From Megalobrama amblycephala (lineage: Eukaryota > Chordata > Actinopteri > Cypriniformes > Xenocyprididae), in contig NC_063054.1 in the NCBI RefSeq assembly GCF_018812025.1, forward strand, positions 7,727,082-7,791,081: 64,000 bases of DNA, written 5' to 3'. Below the pieces are notes generated by a model. It did not search any database and had not been told where the DNA came from. It saw only the letters and a program-made list of their open reading frames with translations. Of this stretch, positions 34,536-44,898 are shown one piece after another. Every line of letters begins with the position of its first letter. The first letter of the stretch is position 1. Made by a program: the position numbers and the translations under genes.

Positions 34536-36838
34536 AGGGGTCATATAATCCCACTTTTACAAGATGTAAAATAAGTCTCTGTTGTCCCCAGAATGTGTAT
34601 GTGAAGTTTTAGCTCAAAATACCCCACAGATCATTTTTTATAGCATGTTAAATTTGTCACTTTTTGAGGGTGAGCAAAAACTGTATGTGTGTGTGTGTCC
34701 CTTTAAATGCAAATGGGCTGTTGCTTCCAAAAAGAGGGCGGAGTTTCAAGAGCTCATGTTAGCAGCGCCGATTACCTCACGTAGACTCACTGAAAATGTC
34801 AGAAACTGTTCAGCCTTTTATGTTCAAACCGGAGTCGGACAATGATGGAGAGACTCAAGAAGAAGTGACAACATGTAGAATACGACAGGACGTTTCTGAA
34901 TGGTTAGTTGATGAATTTATGTAGCTAATGTGGGATATCTTAAAGTCATTCGTTAGCATATTCTGTCATGATAATTTATAAATCGCTCTGTGGGAACTGT
35001 TGTAAAATCCTACAGAGACAGAGGATATATGCTGCATGAAGACAGAACAGGTATAATAATTAATAATAATAATAATAATAAGTTTAGTTTAAATACGGTT
35101 ATAATATGTTGTCATCTTGCTTTTATGACATGCTATTGCATTTGTCTTACATACTATATTGCAATAACATAGCCTCACTCCTTTATCGTGTGTTCTCGGG
35201 GGCAGGATTTATGTAAATGTAAGGGTTAGTGATGTCACCAACCCGGGAAGAAGCTCGTTGTAATCCCTACCAGCCGTTTGTTGTAGTCCCTTTGCTTTGA
35301 ACTTTGAGCGTCCTAACTTTGCAGATGTTGTTTATGCTCAAACAGCAACATTAGACACTAACTAAAGTTAAAAAAGTGAAATCATAATCAACCACCCCTT
35401 TATTACACAAAACTAATATACACACATTACTTGCTGTTTACATTCAAAGACATAACTGACTGTGTTTATGTGAACTTTGTGTATTTTTGACAGTTTAAGC
35501 ATAATAAGACATGAAAGAGAACTTGGTTTAATACTCGCGGGATGCATCGTCTGACATCCAGCTTTCTGTGTGCGTGCTTCGGATGTGTGTTGCTCAGAAA
35601 ACCATATATCAGGATTTTAAACTGATATTAAAGGATTAGTTCACTTTGAAATTAAAATTCTTGATAATTTACTCACCCCCATGTCATCCAAGATGTTCAT
35701 GTCTTTCTTTCTTTAGTCGAAAAGAAATTAAGGTTTTTAATGAAAACATTCCAGGATTTTTCTCCATATAGTGGACTTCAATGGCCTCCAAATGGCTGAA
35801 GTTCAAAATTACAGTTTACAGCGATCCCAGACAAGAAATAAGGGTTCTATCAAGAAAAAAAACATCGCTCATTTTCTAAAAAAAATTGTAACATTTTATA
35901 CATTTTAACCATAAATGCTCATCTTGAACTAGCTCTCTTCTTCTTCTCTATTTGAATTTCGGCAGTGTAGACACTGCTAAGTGTATTACTGCCCTCCTCA
36001 GGTCAAAGTTTGAACTAAATTGTCATACAGTATGCTAGTGCAAGTATATAACAATTAGTTCAAACTTTGACCTGTGGAGGGCAGTAATACACTTATCAGT
36101 GTCTACACTGCCAGAATTCTAATAGAGAAGAAGAGAGCTAGTTCAAGATGAGCATTTATGGTTAAAACTTTTTCTTTTTCTTTTTTATTTTTTAATTTTC
36201 TTTTAATTTTTCTTTTTATTTATTTTTTTAGAAAATGACCGATGGTTTCTCTAGATAAGATCCTTATTTCATGTCTGGGATCGTGTAGAACGCTTTGAAG
36301 CTGCAATGAAACTGTAATTTTGACCTTCAACCGTTTGGAGGCCATTGAAGTCCACTATATGGAGAAAAATCCTGGAATGTTTTCATCAAAAACCTTAATT
36401 TCTTTTTGACTGAAGAAAGAAAGACATGAACATCTTGGATGACATGGGGGTGAGTAAATTATCAGGAAATTTTAATTTCAAAGTGAACTAATCCTTTAAG
36501 TGATTTAAAACACATAATAAACTTTCATAATAATGAAGAACTGCAATGTCATGTGAGATTGACTGCAATATAGATGATAATCAAAAAAACCAAACATGTT
36601 TCATTCATTTTTGGCAGAGTATCTGTAAAGACTCCGCCCTCTTCTGTAAAGTGGGGTGGGGAGCAGCAGCTCATTTGCATTTAAAGATACATGCACAAAA
36701 ATGTTTTTCCTTCCACTCAAAAATGGCCATTTACAACATGCTATAATAAATGATCTGAGGGGTATTTTGAGCTGAAATTTCACAGACACATTCTAAGGAC
36801 ACTTATATTACATCTTGTAAAAAGGGATGAAATAGGCT
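34536..36838. mobile_element. TTAA-flanked element, outer layer
   Basis: TTAA at 34532-34535 and 36839-36842. The left end contains CCCACTTTTACAAGATGTAA; the right end contains TTACATCTTGTAAAAAGGG, an inverted match. Inner blocks also pair (AAAATACCCCACAGATCATT against its complement at about 36755; GGGCGGAGT against CTCCGCCC). It is interrupted by the fold-back at 35632-36495. Confidence 0.85.
35632..36495. mobile_element. TTAA fold-back nested in the previous element
   Basis: TTAA at 35628-35631 and 36496-36499. The ends AGGATTAGTTCACTTTGAAA and TTTCAAAGTGAACTAATCCT are perfect inverted copies. The arms pair almost to the centre, where AGTTCAAACTTTGACC and GGTCAAAGTTTGAACT face each other across about 45 bp. 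The same family forms the outer element at 48026-50482. Confidence 0.92.
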
Positions 36839-37901
36839 TTAAGAGTACTAAGTAGTCCTGAGTGAGAATACTAGGTAGAAGTTTCAGTGTCCTGAAGTGC
36901 CGTAATAAAGTGTCAGTAGTAATGTGTTGCAGAGCTATATGAAGGACAGCTGACTATTAAGCAGTCTGATGGCTTGAAGATAAAAGATGTTCTTCAGTTT
37001 GGTTGTCCATGATTGGATGGAACATAAGCGACTGCCATACGGCAGAGAAGCAAACAGGTGGTGAGCAGGGTGAGTTGCATTCTTTGATGATGCTGCGGGC
37101 CTTTCTCAAACAGCATGTCTGGTTGATGTCCTGTAAGGCTATTAGTTTATGTCCACTGATGAGCTCAGCTATTCTCACCACACACTGAAGAGCTTTGCGG
37201 TTGGAAGAAGAGCAGTTGCCGTACCATACAGTGATTCAGCCGGTCAGAATGCTCTCTATGGTGCAGCGGTAGAAGTTTGACATGATGTCAGCGAAGATGC
37301 CAAGCCTTTTCAGCCTCCACAGGAAGTAGAAACACTGATGGAGTGTTCTTACTTTGGTGTCTGAGTGGAGGCTCCAGGAAAGGTCCCCTGAGATTTGTAC
37401 ACCAAGGAACTTGTAGCTCCCAACTTGCTCTACTTCTACCTCATTTATGTTAATGGGAACGTGAATCTTTCTTTGATCATTGTGGCGACCAGGGCGGGCG
37501 AGAGCCGTGAGGAAACGGCGCGAGGCAGGTGGCGCGAGAGTTAATGAGCTCCACCTGGGAGGCGCACCGGCCTTGAGTCTCTCACGGAGGAGCTCCGGAA
37601 GCATAAAAGCAGGAGCGACGACAGTGAAGGACGAGAGAGGACCAGGCCTGGACTTTATTTTATGTTTTATTATGTTTGTGTGGCCGGCAGACGACGGCAC
37701 TCCTCTGCTCCCTCCAGGATGGCAGCCACCCCACCTCGTCCCAGGAGCACGGCATCTGGGTCTCCGTCCCACCTTTCACAAGGCTCCAGTACCACCGCCT
37801 CAGGCAGCCTCTCGCGGTCTTCACTCCCGTGCTGCCCGAACTCCGCAGCACCGCGATCCCCCTCAGCAGCGAGGGCTCTCCGACAGCATGTCCCTCCTTC
37901 C

Positions 37902-37919
37902 TCCCGGGTTTCGGCACCA
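37902..37919 (-). promoter_or_regulatory. Primer-binding site, tRNA-Phe type
   Basis: One base after the LTR end the minus strand reads TGGTGCCGAAACCCGGGA. This is complementary to the 3' end of vertebrate tRNA-Phe including CCA, as I remember that tRNA. It fixes the orientation of the element and the inner LTR boundary. Confidence 0.75.
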
Positions 37920-38120
37920 GTGTAACACTGTTCGTAAGTATGGGAAGAAGGAGGCGGGAACCGGTGAACGTTCAACAAAACTTTAATTCAAAATAAACAA
38001 ATACAAAACGAAAGTAATGCCGGCAGACCCTCGCGGACATCTGCCGGCCACACAAAAATAATAAAACATAAAATAAAGTCCAGGCCTGGTCCTCTCTCGT
38101 CCTTCACTGTCGTCGCTCCT

Positions 38121-38130
38121 GCTTTTATGC
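38121..38130 (-). promoter_or_regulatory. Probable LTR TATA box
   Basis: On the minus strand GCATAAAAGC lies about 120 bp from the LTR start, in a GC-rich U3. An identical inverted copy lies at about 37602-37611 in the left arm. The two promoters would fire towards each other. Confidence 0.55.
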
Positions 38131-38881
38131 TTCCGGAGCTCCTCCGTGAGAGACTCAAGGCCGGTGCGCCTCCCAGGTAGAGCTCATTAACTCTCGCGCC
38201 ACCGGCCTCGCGCCGTTACCTCACAGCTTTCGCCCGCCCTGGTCGCCACAATCATCACTTTGGTCTTGCTGACATTTAGAGAGAGGTTGTTGTCAGCACA
38301 CCATACTGAGAGTGCACTGACCTCACCTCTGTAGGATGTCTCGTCACTGTCTATGATGAGTCCTTGGATTTGAAGATGGACTGAGTACAAATCCCTGTGG
38401 GGCACCAGTGCTGAGTGTGAGTGAGGAGGGTGTGTAGCTGGCGATTCTGACCACCTGGGGTCTGCCAGTCAGGAAGTCCAAGATCCAGTTACATACGTGA
38501 CTGTTAAGTCCCAGATCCTTAGTTTGGTAGGGATGATGGTGTTGAATGCAGAGCAATAAACAATAAACCCTCTTCCCTCCAGGTGTTTCAGGGCAGAGTG
38601 TATGGCCATTGTGATAGCGTCATCAGTGGATCTGTTAGACCGGTAAGCAAACTGGAATGGGTCCAGGGTGGCAGGTAGAGAGGAACAGATGATTTGACTA
38701 AATGCTCAAAGCACTTCATGATTAATGTCGTTGCTCATTCAGGCAGGAGACAGTCAGGGGGATTTTTTTGGGAACGGGGATGATAGTGGTCTGCTTGAAG
38801 CGTGTGGGGATCACAACTTATGGCAAATTATGAGTGATTAAGCAAAGTGACTAACTACCAGTGATCAATTAATATTATAGA

Positions 38882-39404
38882 CAACCATTCAAAAGTTTGT
38901 GATCCTTAAGATGTTTTTAATGTTTTTGAAACATTATGCTCACCAAGGCTGCATTTATTAATAAAAATACAATAAAACTATTATACTGTGAAATGTTATT
39001 ACATGATATTTTAAATTTTAAATTTAAATAACTATTATATTATATATTTAAAAACAATTTTAATTTATTTTAAAATGTAATCTATTTCTGTGATAGCAAA
39101 GCTGATTTTTATTTATTTATTTTTAGTCCAGTCTTCAGTGTCACATGATCCTTCAGAAATCATTCTAATATGTTGATTTGCTGCTCAAGAAACATTTCTT
39201 ATTATTATCAATGTTAATATTTTTGTAGAAACCATGATTAAATTTTTTCATGATTCTTTGATGAAAAGAAAGTGTTTTTCTTTGAAATAGAAATCTATTT
39301 GTAACATTATAAAAGTCTTTACTGTCACTTTTTATCAATGTACTGCATCCTTGCCTTTCTTTTAAAAAAAATCTTATTTTTAACTTTTAAACAGTAGTGT
39401 ATAT
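38882..39404. mobile_element. Palindromic CATTCAAAAGTTT element
   Basis: The left end reads ACCATTCAAAAGTTTGTGAT, and the right end ACTTTTAAACAGTAGTGTAT. Inner pairs include CACCAAGGCTGCATTTATTA and CACATGATCCTTCAGAAATC. I remember this as a very common cyprinid repeat, whose usual end is ACCGTTCAAAAGTTTGGGGT. A truncated end occurs at 14818-14848. No coding capacity. Confidence 0.75.
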
Positions 39405-40187
39405 GGGTATGGAAAATGTAAAGTTTAGCTACTGTGGCTTATTCAGAAAAGTGTATAGTTCAAATGTCATACTGTATGTCAAATAATATTGCCCATATAT
39501 GTCCCATGTGACAAACGGCTTTATTCAGACAGTGTGGGCTGTGATAAGTGAATTTGAGTGGTGGGTGTTGTCTGACAGTCTTTCCTTGACTGGAGGAACT
39601 ATGTTGTAGCACTTCTAAGCTGTGTAGGAGGGACAACGAGAAAGAAGAAGACAGAGCATTTCAACTTCGTTTGATATAATACTTCTGCGTGGGTGCTGTT
39701 CACTCTGGCTCTGTGTCAGTCAGAATGAAGAGATCACTCATCAAATCACCTGCTCCCACTCTCACCGCTTTAGAAACCCATGTTTCTAAAGAGAGAGAGA
39801 AGGGAGGAGAGAAAGACGAGGTCTGTATATGAAGAACCAGTGGGATGTTTTATAGTGACCTTCAAGGGAAACTAATTTCACTGTAGTTACGTTCTATAGC
39901 ATTTGTCACCTAAAATTATCATATGAGAAAAAAATCACACAAATCTCTAATATTTTTTCAGTCCTTTATACTTGTCAGGTAGGAAAAAAAGAAAAAAAAA
40001 AAGTCATACTGTGTGGAGTATGTGGTTGTGCAGATAAACCAAGGCTGCTCATTCTTCAGAGCTACTCAAGGCAATTTTAATAGTAAGATCATAACGTGAT
40101 CAAACAGACGAAAAGTCGGACAGATAAAAATCCAATACAAAATGTAATCCAAAGAGGTAAAGTAATCCTACATATCCTACAGTAATC
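39405..40187. other. Mostly unannotated; one short unassigned frame
   Basis: A 35-codon frame at 39725-39832 starts MKRSLIKSPAPTLTALETHV and contains a possible splice donor (GAG followed by GTCTGT). No homology can be claimed. The rest shows no element end. Confidence 0.3.
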
Positions 40188-40650
40188 CTACAAAAAACAG
40201 AGGGATAGATGGAGATGGCTTAGGAGGTGGACAAAGGAGTGGCAACAGGGGACGGCGAAGGGATGGTGGTCATCAGCGATGGAGGAGGGGTGACCGATGA
40301 ATGACAACGAAACCCCAACAAAACCACCGCAGTCGCGGTGACGAACGTTGGAGGTGGAGTCAGAATTCCTGAGGACTGGGGCGATGATGGTGTGACTGAG
40401 GGCGGCGGCGAGACTGAAGGGAAGGAGGAACCCGCTGCAGGTGAAGGGGTGGCAGGTCGGAGTGGAATTGATGTGGCGACTGACCAAGGGGGAGCCGGTG
40501 GAAGAGGGAACCTAGTGGAGCCACTAGGCCGAGGGTTTCCGGTGGAGCCGATAGTGGGAGGAGCCAAGGCGGAGCCGACATGCCAACGGGCCAAGATAGA
40601 GACAGCGTGAAACGTGTCATAATCTGAAAACCACGACCACTGGGGTCCAA
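40188..40650. other. GC-rich, purine-skewed block, origin unknown
   Basis: The plus strand is rich in GGAG, GGTGG and CGGAGCC motifs and differs sharply from the AT-rich flanks. Long frames exist on both strands: the plus frame is Gly/Glu-rich (40338-40610) and the minus frame is Pro/Ser-rich (40220-40594). This comes from composition, so neither is a convincing gene. It may be an internal piece of a retroelement; I cannot assign it. Confidence 0.5.
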
Positions 40651-40727
40651 TCCAACTCTCTACATTGACTTTGTTGTGCGTGAAGCTGCCTCCTTGTCAT
40701 TTCTGATTTATAACAAAAAACAGAACA

Positions 40728-40890
40728 ATGTCTAAAAGCTGCTATGTGACAGGGTGTACAGCAAACAAGCTGTAAAAAAACCCAAAACTAAGTTTTTATA
40801 AGCTGTCAACCCAAAAAAAACAAGTGTTTAAGGACTAAAAAGTGGATACAGGCAATTTAGACAGAGCACAACGTGTCATATTGCTATGAG
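40728..40890 (+). pseudogene. THAP-domain remnant, plus-strand copy
   Basis: An ATG at 40728 opens MSKSCYVTGCTANKL and stops at 40773. In other frames FYKL-like and KVDTGNL sequence follows. The first two cysteines of the C2CH zinc finger are recognisable (C and C in SCYVTGC). It is an inverted, more decayed copy of the remnant at 40955-41182. Confidence 0.6.
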
Positions 40891-40954
40891 AACTACGCCA
40901 ACTGAAGGGGAACGTAATCAGCAACAGGAAATATAATAGATAAAACTGACATTT

Positions 40955-41182
40955 GGATATTTGACTTATCAGTGACTAAATGTTTACTGCACATACTGAG
41001 TGTCAGGATACCACAATTTACCCATTCTTCCTGCTGATGCTTCACGTCTCATTGCCTGTATCCACTTTTGTGGATCTACTCCTTAAAGGCTGGCTTTTAC
41101 GGTTCGGTAGCTTATAAAAACTTAGTTCTGGGTTTTTTAGCTTGTTTGCTGTACACCCTGTCACACAGCAGCTTTTAGGCAT
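40955..41182 (-). pseudogene. THAP-domain remnant, minus-strand copy
   Basis: From the ATG at 41182 the frame reads MPKSCCVTGCTANKLKNPEL, then SFYKLPNRK. A shift brings KWIQAMRREASAGRMG, and a further shift at YV-CSKH-LVTDKSN. Together these give the C2CH order of a THAP zinc finger (C, C, C, H) and its FYKLP motif over about 76 codons, close to the usual 80-90. THAP domains bind DNA in P-element and Kolobok transposases and in host THAP proteins. Two frameshifts make it non-functional. It pairs head to head with the copy at 40728, within an inverted repeat about 40666-41214 that continues beyond the later MITE to about 41720. Confidence 0.7.
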
Positions 41183-41216
41183 TGTTCTGTTTTTTGTTAT
41201 AAGTCAGAAATAACAA

Positions 41217-41673
41217 GGGGTGCTTTTCAATTCTTATTTGTGCATCCTTGTTTCCTTTCCTCGCGTCTTAGCTCCACCCCTTCAGGATGCGAGGGAAAGA
41301 CGCAGGGAAAAGACGCGAGGACGGAGGAATTGAATCAAGTGAAATGATATCCTCGCTCCCTTTTAGCGTCACTTCAAAGATGCCCCGTTGAAATATGTGA
41401 GATGTAAAGTTTATTTAAACTGCAAAAGTAAAGCATACATTTAAATTATTGTGACAGAGATGAAGGGGGAGGAGAATTTATACGTGCATCACGTTTTTCG
41501 ACTAGAAAGACTTCCACAAAGGATACACCTGTGTATCCTCACTTATGTCTCCTCAGGAAGCTTCCTCACTCCTCGTTCCTCGTTCCTCGCCTCCTCGCGG
41601 TGCACTTACTTTCCGGGTCATAGGATGGAGGACAGAGGAGCGAGGAAATGAGGAGGGATATTGAGAAGCACCC
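41217..41673. mobile_element. MITE with GGGTGCTT ends
   Basis: GGGGTGCTTTTCAATTCTTA on the left and ATATTGAGAAGCACCC on the right are inverted ends. The interior is rich in CCTCG/CGAGG blocks. It splits the right arm of the THAP inverted repeat, which resumes with CGTAGCTTCACGCAAAACAA. The target duplication was not resolved. Confidence 0.65.
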
Positions 41674-41874
41674 AACGACGTAGCTTCACGCAAAACAAAG
41701 TCAATGGAAAGGGCTGGACTGCCGATCCTGAGGGCTCGAGCAGCCACGGTAAACACAAGATATTCTCCATTCATTTTAACCAATAAAAAAGTGATTGCAA
41801 CTATCAGTTTCTATGGTTATTTTAATAACAAATATCGAGAGCGCATCAATGTAACGCGTGAGCACTAAACTCTC

Positions 41875-41953
41875 AGCTCCACTTAACACTGGGTTCTTTG
41901 GGAAGCAAGGTTATCTTTCCCTCACAACCAAAAACACACTTCTTTGGTGACAT
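41875..41953 (-). pseudogene. Second, different THAP-domain start
   Basis: The minus frame reads MSPKKCVFGCEGKITLLPKE and then PSVKWS before a stop. M-P-x-K-C-x3-C followed by a basic LP motif is the N-terminal part of a THAP zinc finger (usual form KCVFGC...LFSLPKNP). The second half (W, C-x2-H) is missing. It is distinct in sequence from the remnants at 40728-41182. It could be the first exon of a decayed THAP gene or Kolobok-type transposase whose end lies at the TTAA near 42395-42398. Confidence 0.55.
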
Positions 41954-42050
41954 TGTTGATTTCGTGAAGTCCTGTGACCTGTGCAGCGCTGCCAATGACT
42001 TCCGTAAAGCCGAACGTGCGTTGATAGGCGTGCTCTTGCTCTCTCGCTCT

Positions 42051-42159
42051 GGGGTGCTTTCCTGAAAGCATTGTTGGTGAACTATGGTCGTAAGTCCCAT
42101 TGAACACTATTGGTAACGACGGAACTTGTGACTGTAGTTCGCTTTGGGAAACGCGCCCC
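42051..42159. mobile_element. Short palindromic GGGG-ended MITE
   Basis: GGGGTGCTTTCCTGAAAGCA and GCTTTGGGAAACGCGCCCC are inverted ends. GGTCGTAAGTCCCATTGAAC and GTAACGACGGAACT lie inside. It resembles the known fish palindrome that begins GGGGCGTTTCCCAAAAGC. Confidence 0.65.
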
Positions 42160-44483
42160 TGGTCGACTTGTGCATACGCACTCTTCCAGGAGAAGGAATT
42201 CCGACCCCGTTGATGTCACACAGGCCCATACTTGGAAAAAAACCCACGAAGTTTATGAGGATTTGGAAGAGTACTGAAATATTGCCGTTATATGTCCAAG
42301 CTCGTGTTTTGAAACTTTGGTGTTGTTTAGCATAAGAATCCAACTCTTTAACAGTGTGAAATAGCATTATGATGAAATAGCATTATACCCCCCTTTAAAG
42401 TTTTCCATAGGCAGTAAAGATTCAGATACTGGGTGGGAGTCGACAAGTCCCCATTGTAGTCCACCAGCCCGTCATCGTTCCCTCGGTCATTGGTGTCGTG
42501 GACCAACAGATTCACAACAGGGTCCCAGTTCTGAGGTGATGGTGAGTCCTGTCCTCTCCTCCTCGGGCTCTGGCTCACTCGTCACAGTGGGTTGATGAAG
42601 TGGGCTCTGGGTCTGGCAGTGCTCTGGATTGGGACGCAACGCTCTCCAGACACCTAATGACGGTTTCCCTCCAATCCAATCCTGTAGTGTCTGGGAGGTT
42701 GATGGGTTGGTTGAAAGTAGCCGGAACAAGGTCTTCAGGGTCTCGTCGTCAAGGAGCTGGTGACAGCTAGGTGGCTTGTAATCATGACTTCAGACAGTCT
42801 TTGGCAGTTTGAAACATGCTCCGAACCACTGGTTCAAAACAAAAGATTTGTAAAGCTTCGAAGCTTCATGAAGCAGTGTTTTGAAATCACCCATACCACA
42901 TTGTTGTGGATAACTATGGTAAAAACAAAACTGTGGTAAATTTCAGCTTAAGTCACTCTAAAATTAAACAAATATCCTCTTCTCTTATTGAAAGATAGAA
43001 TCAGATCCGAGTCTAAAGCTGAACATTTAAATTGAAAAACCATTGCTGAAGACTAATTATCCTTCATTGTAATGGAAATAAAAGCATGAGAGTAATGATT
43101 TTGCTAGTAATTCTGCAAAAGAGCTAAAACAAGCCCGGAATAATTTTCACAGCACAATGGAAGAGGATTTTCTGATACTAGGAGGCTTCTATGCAATTTT
43201 TGCATCACAAAGCTGCTGAAGGCAAACAAAACTGAAGTACTTTCATGTGTAATGAATACAAAAAGAGAGGAGATGAAAGCCAAGATCTTTTATCTTTGGT
43301 GATGTCAAGGTATAAAGAGGAGCCTGAGACCTGGCCAACCCATCCTGGCTTTCATAGAGGTTTCTCAATTCCACTTTCACATCTTAAGAATAGGGAAGTG
43401 AGCTGAAGGTATAGTTCAAGATCAGACAGCTGTTTCTTTGGCTTTAAAGAGCCAGAAGATGTTTATGCTTTTATTATTCTTACTCATAATTTTATTTCTA
43501 TCCTCTCAGACATTAGTGGTATACATCTATCCTAGATGGAAAGTCATAAAGTTTAAGAAACCCATCATTTTACTTTTTAGTCAATTCATTTCATAATACT
43601 CATTTTATTGTAATTGTTTCCTCTCATGTATGATTGGTATTTTTTTTTTTTTTTTTTGGAGTACCAGCATAAGACATGCAAACTATTAAGTTATATTTAT
43701 ATTTGTTCAACATTTTGAAATTGTTTTTATTATTGTCACATGATTTTGTTCCCAGTGCCAGATGACAAAAGGGGAAATAGGAATCATTTCTAGGAACAGA
43801 TAATCATGTTCAGCTGGACTGACTCTTCCAAGAAAGTTTCCTTAAACTGGGCAGATTTTCAGATGGTAAAAGCTTCACTTACAAAGGTGCTTGAGGATCA
43901 GAAGGACAGAGGTTTCTGAATGCAGCATCTACTTATTAATATATCTAAGCCTGGGAATAATCAAAGGAGAAATGAACAAAAAGATTACATGAGCTAGCAA
44001 CAAGAACTCAAAAATAAAAGCTATACATAAATGAGAACAGAAAGCACATGACAAAAATAGGCATAACAATTGCCATTCCACTAAGTAGCCAAATCTTTTG
44101 ATCTATCTTCATTTTTTAATTACATCTTAATCACATTTTTACTCAACATCTTTTACTCAAAATTGCTACATTTTGAGTTTGTATAGTAGTTACGTTGCAG
44201 TTTAGTGTAGTTTAGTATAGAATAGTTTATAGAATGATCAAGAGTGTCCATCATATACATTTTATTAAAGTTTTTACAGTTGTAGCTTGGTTTTACTAGG
44301 AGTTTACAGTAAAATGTAAGATAAAAATTACTGTAAACAAACAATATATTGTATTTCAACAGTGCATATGTACAATGAAGGCGCCCAGCATGCAATGCAG
44401 CATGAATAGGTTATGCTGTAGAGTTTTTGATACTTGTTGGTTTTATCTGTGCTGCTGAACTTATTTTGGGTTCACTTATTTTA

Positions 44484-44515
<32 letters not shown>

Positions 44516-44753
44516 TTTATTTTTTGATTTGTTGAGCATCACCATTGTTGTGTTTTGTATGTTGAGTATTGATGTCACATCTTTTAAAGATGTATCTCAC
44601 CAGTTGATTCACTATTGTGAAAGATCCATCTACAGTTATGAATTTGAAATAAGTTATTGGTAAATATTCATGCTTCAATAATGCTAAAATAAAATCTTCT
44701 TATTCATGTTATAAATATTTTGACTAACTTAAAATCAGGCAAATAGCTTATTT
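42160..44753. other. Unannotated stretch
   Basis: A block at 42400-42760 is GC-rich with a minus frame (42487-42729) that I cannot assign. TTAA near 42395-42398 is preceded by CATTATACCCCCCT, a possible element end. TTCATGAAGCAGTGTTTTGA at about 42868 is shared with the palindromes at 48126 and 62695. A T-run lies at about 43640-43658. An ATT trinucleotide run lies at about 44480-44525. No exon recognised. Confidence 0.4.
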
Positions 44754-44830
44754 TTAGTGCTGTCAAATCGATTAATCGCAATTTATCACATCTAACATAA
44801 AGGTTTCTGTTTACATAATATATGTGAGTG

Positions 44831-44835
<5 letters not shown>

Positions 44836-44884
<49 letters not shown>
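44836..44884. repeat. (AT)n microsatellite
   Basis: About 24 TA units. It replaces the left end of the Tc1 remnant. Confidence 0.97.
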
Positions 44885-44890
<6 letters not shown>

Positions 44891-44898
44891 CACACACA

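Larger units (their letters stand above)
37481..38250 (-). mobile_element. LTR retroelement derivative with inverted LTRs
   Basis: A perfect ATCAT duplication (37476-37480, 38251-38255) flanks 770 bp that begin TGTGGCGACCAGGGCGGGCG and end with its complement. The right part, 37921-38250, is a full LTR on the minus strand: it starts TGTGG, ends TTACA, and is followed by a primer-binding site. The left part, 37481-37691, is the first about 211 bp of the same LTR in the opposite direction. About 210 bp of GC-rich leader lie between primer-binding site and left arm. No gag, protease or polymerase is present. It sits inside the dead LINE. Confidence 0.85.
36843..38822 (-). pseudogene. LINE reverse transcriptase remnant, C-terminal half
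   Basis: Read on the minus strand the fragment gives ordered blocks of a fish non-LTR reverse transcriptase: TTIIPVPKK near 38780, [17 protein letters not shown] and [12 protein letters not shown] near 38400-38500, WCADNNLSLNVSKTKVMIV near 38260-38320, GSYKFLGVQISGDLSWSLHS near 37380, RCTIESILTG near 37240, and a tail ending at the stop before 36957. The polymerase FADD block, expected between VLSP and [11 protein letters not shown], is deleted, and a TGA interrupts the frame after SILTG. It therefore cannot be active. It is 5'-truncated at about 38822 and interrupted by the LTR insertion at 37481-38250. The clade (L2, I or Rex-like) was not determined. Confidence 0.82.

Noticed and set aside
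37236..37996. Several long frames on both strands (up to 178 residues) as host genes
   Set aside because: They cross the inverted LTR arms and the LINE remnant; open frames on both strands reflect high GC content.
39725..39832. 35-codon frame with possible splice donor
   Set aside because: Too short, weak donor, no upstream promoter or further exon visible; kept only as a note.
40188..40650. Pro/Ser-rich or Gly/Glu-rich frames as a gene
   Set aside because: Overlapping frames on both strands with simple composition and no recognisable domain.
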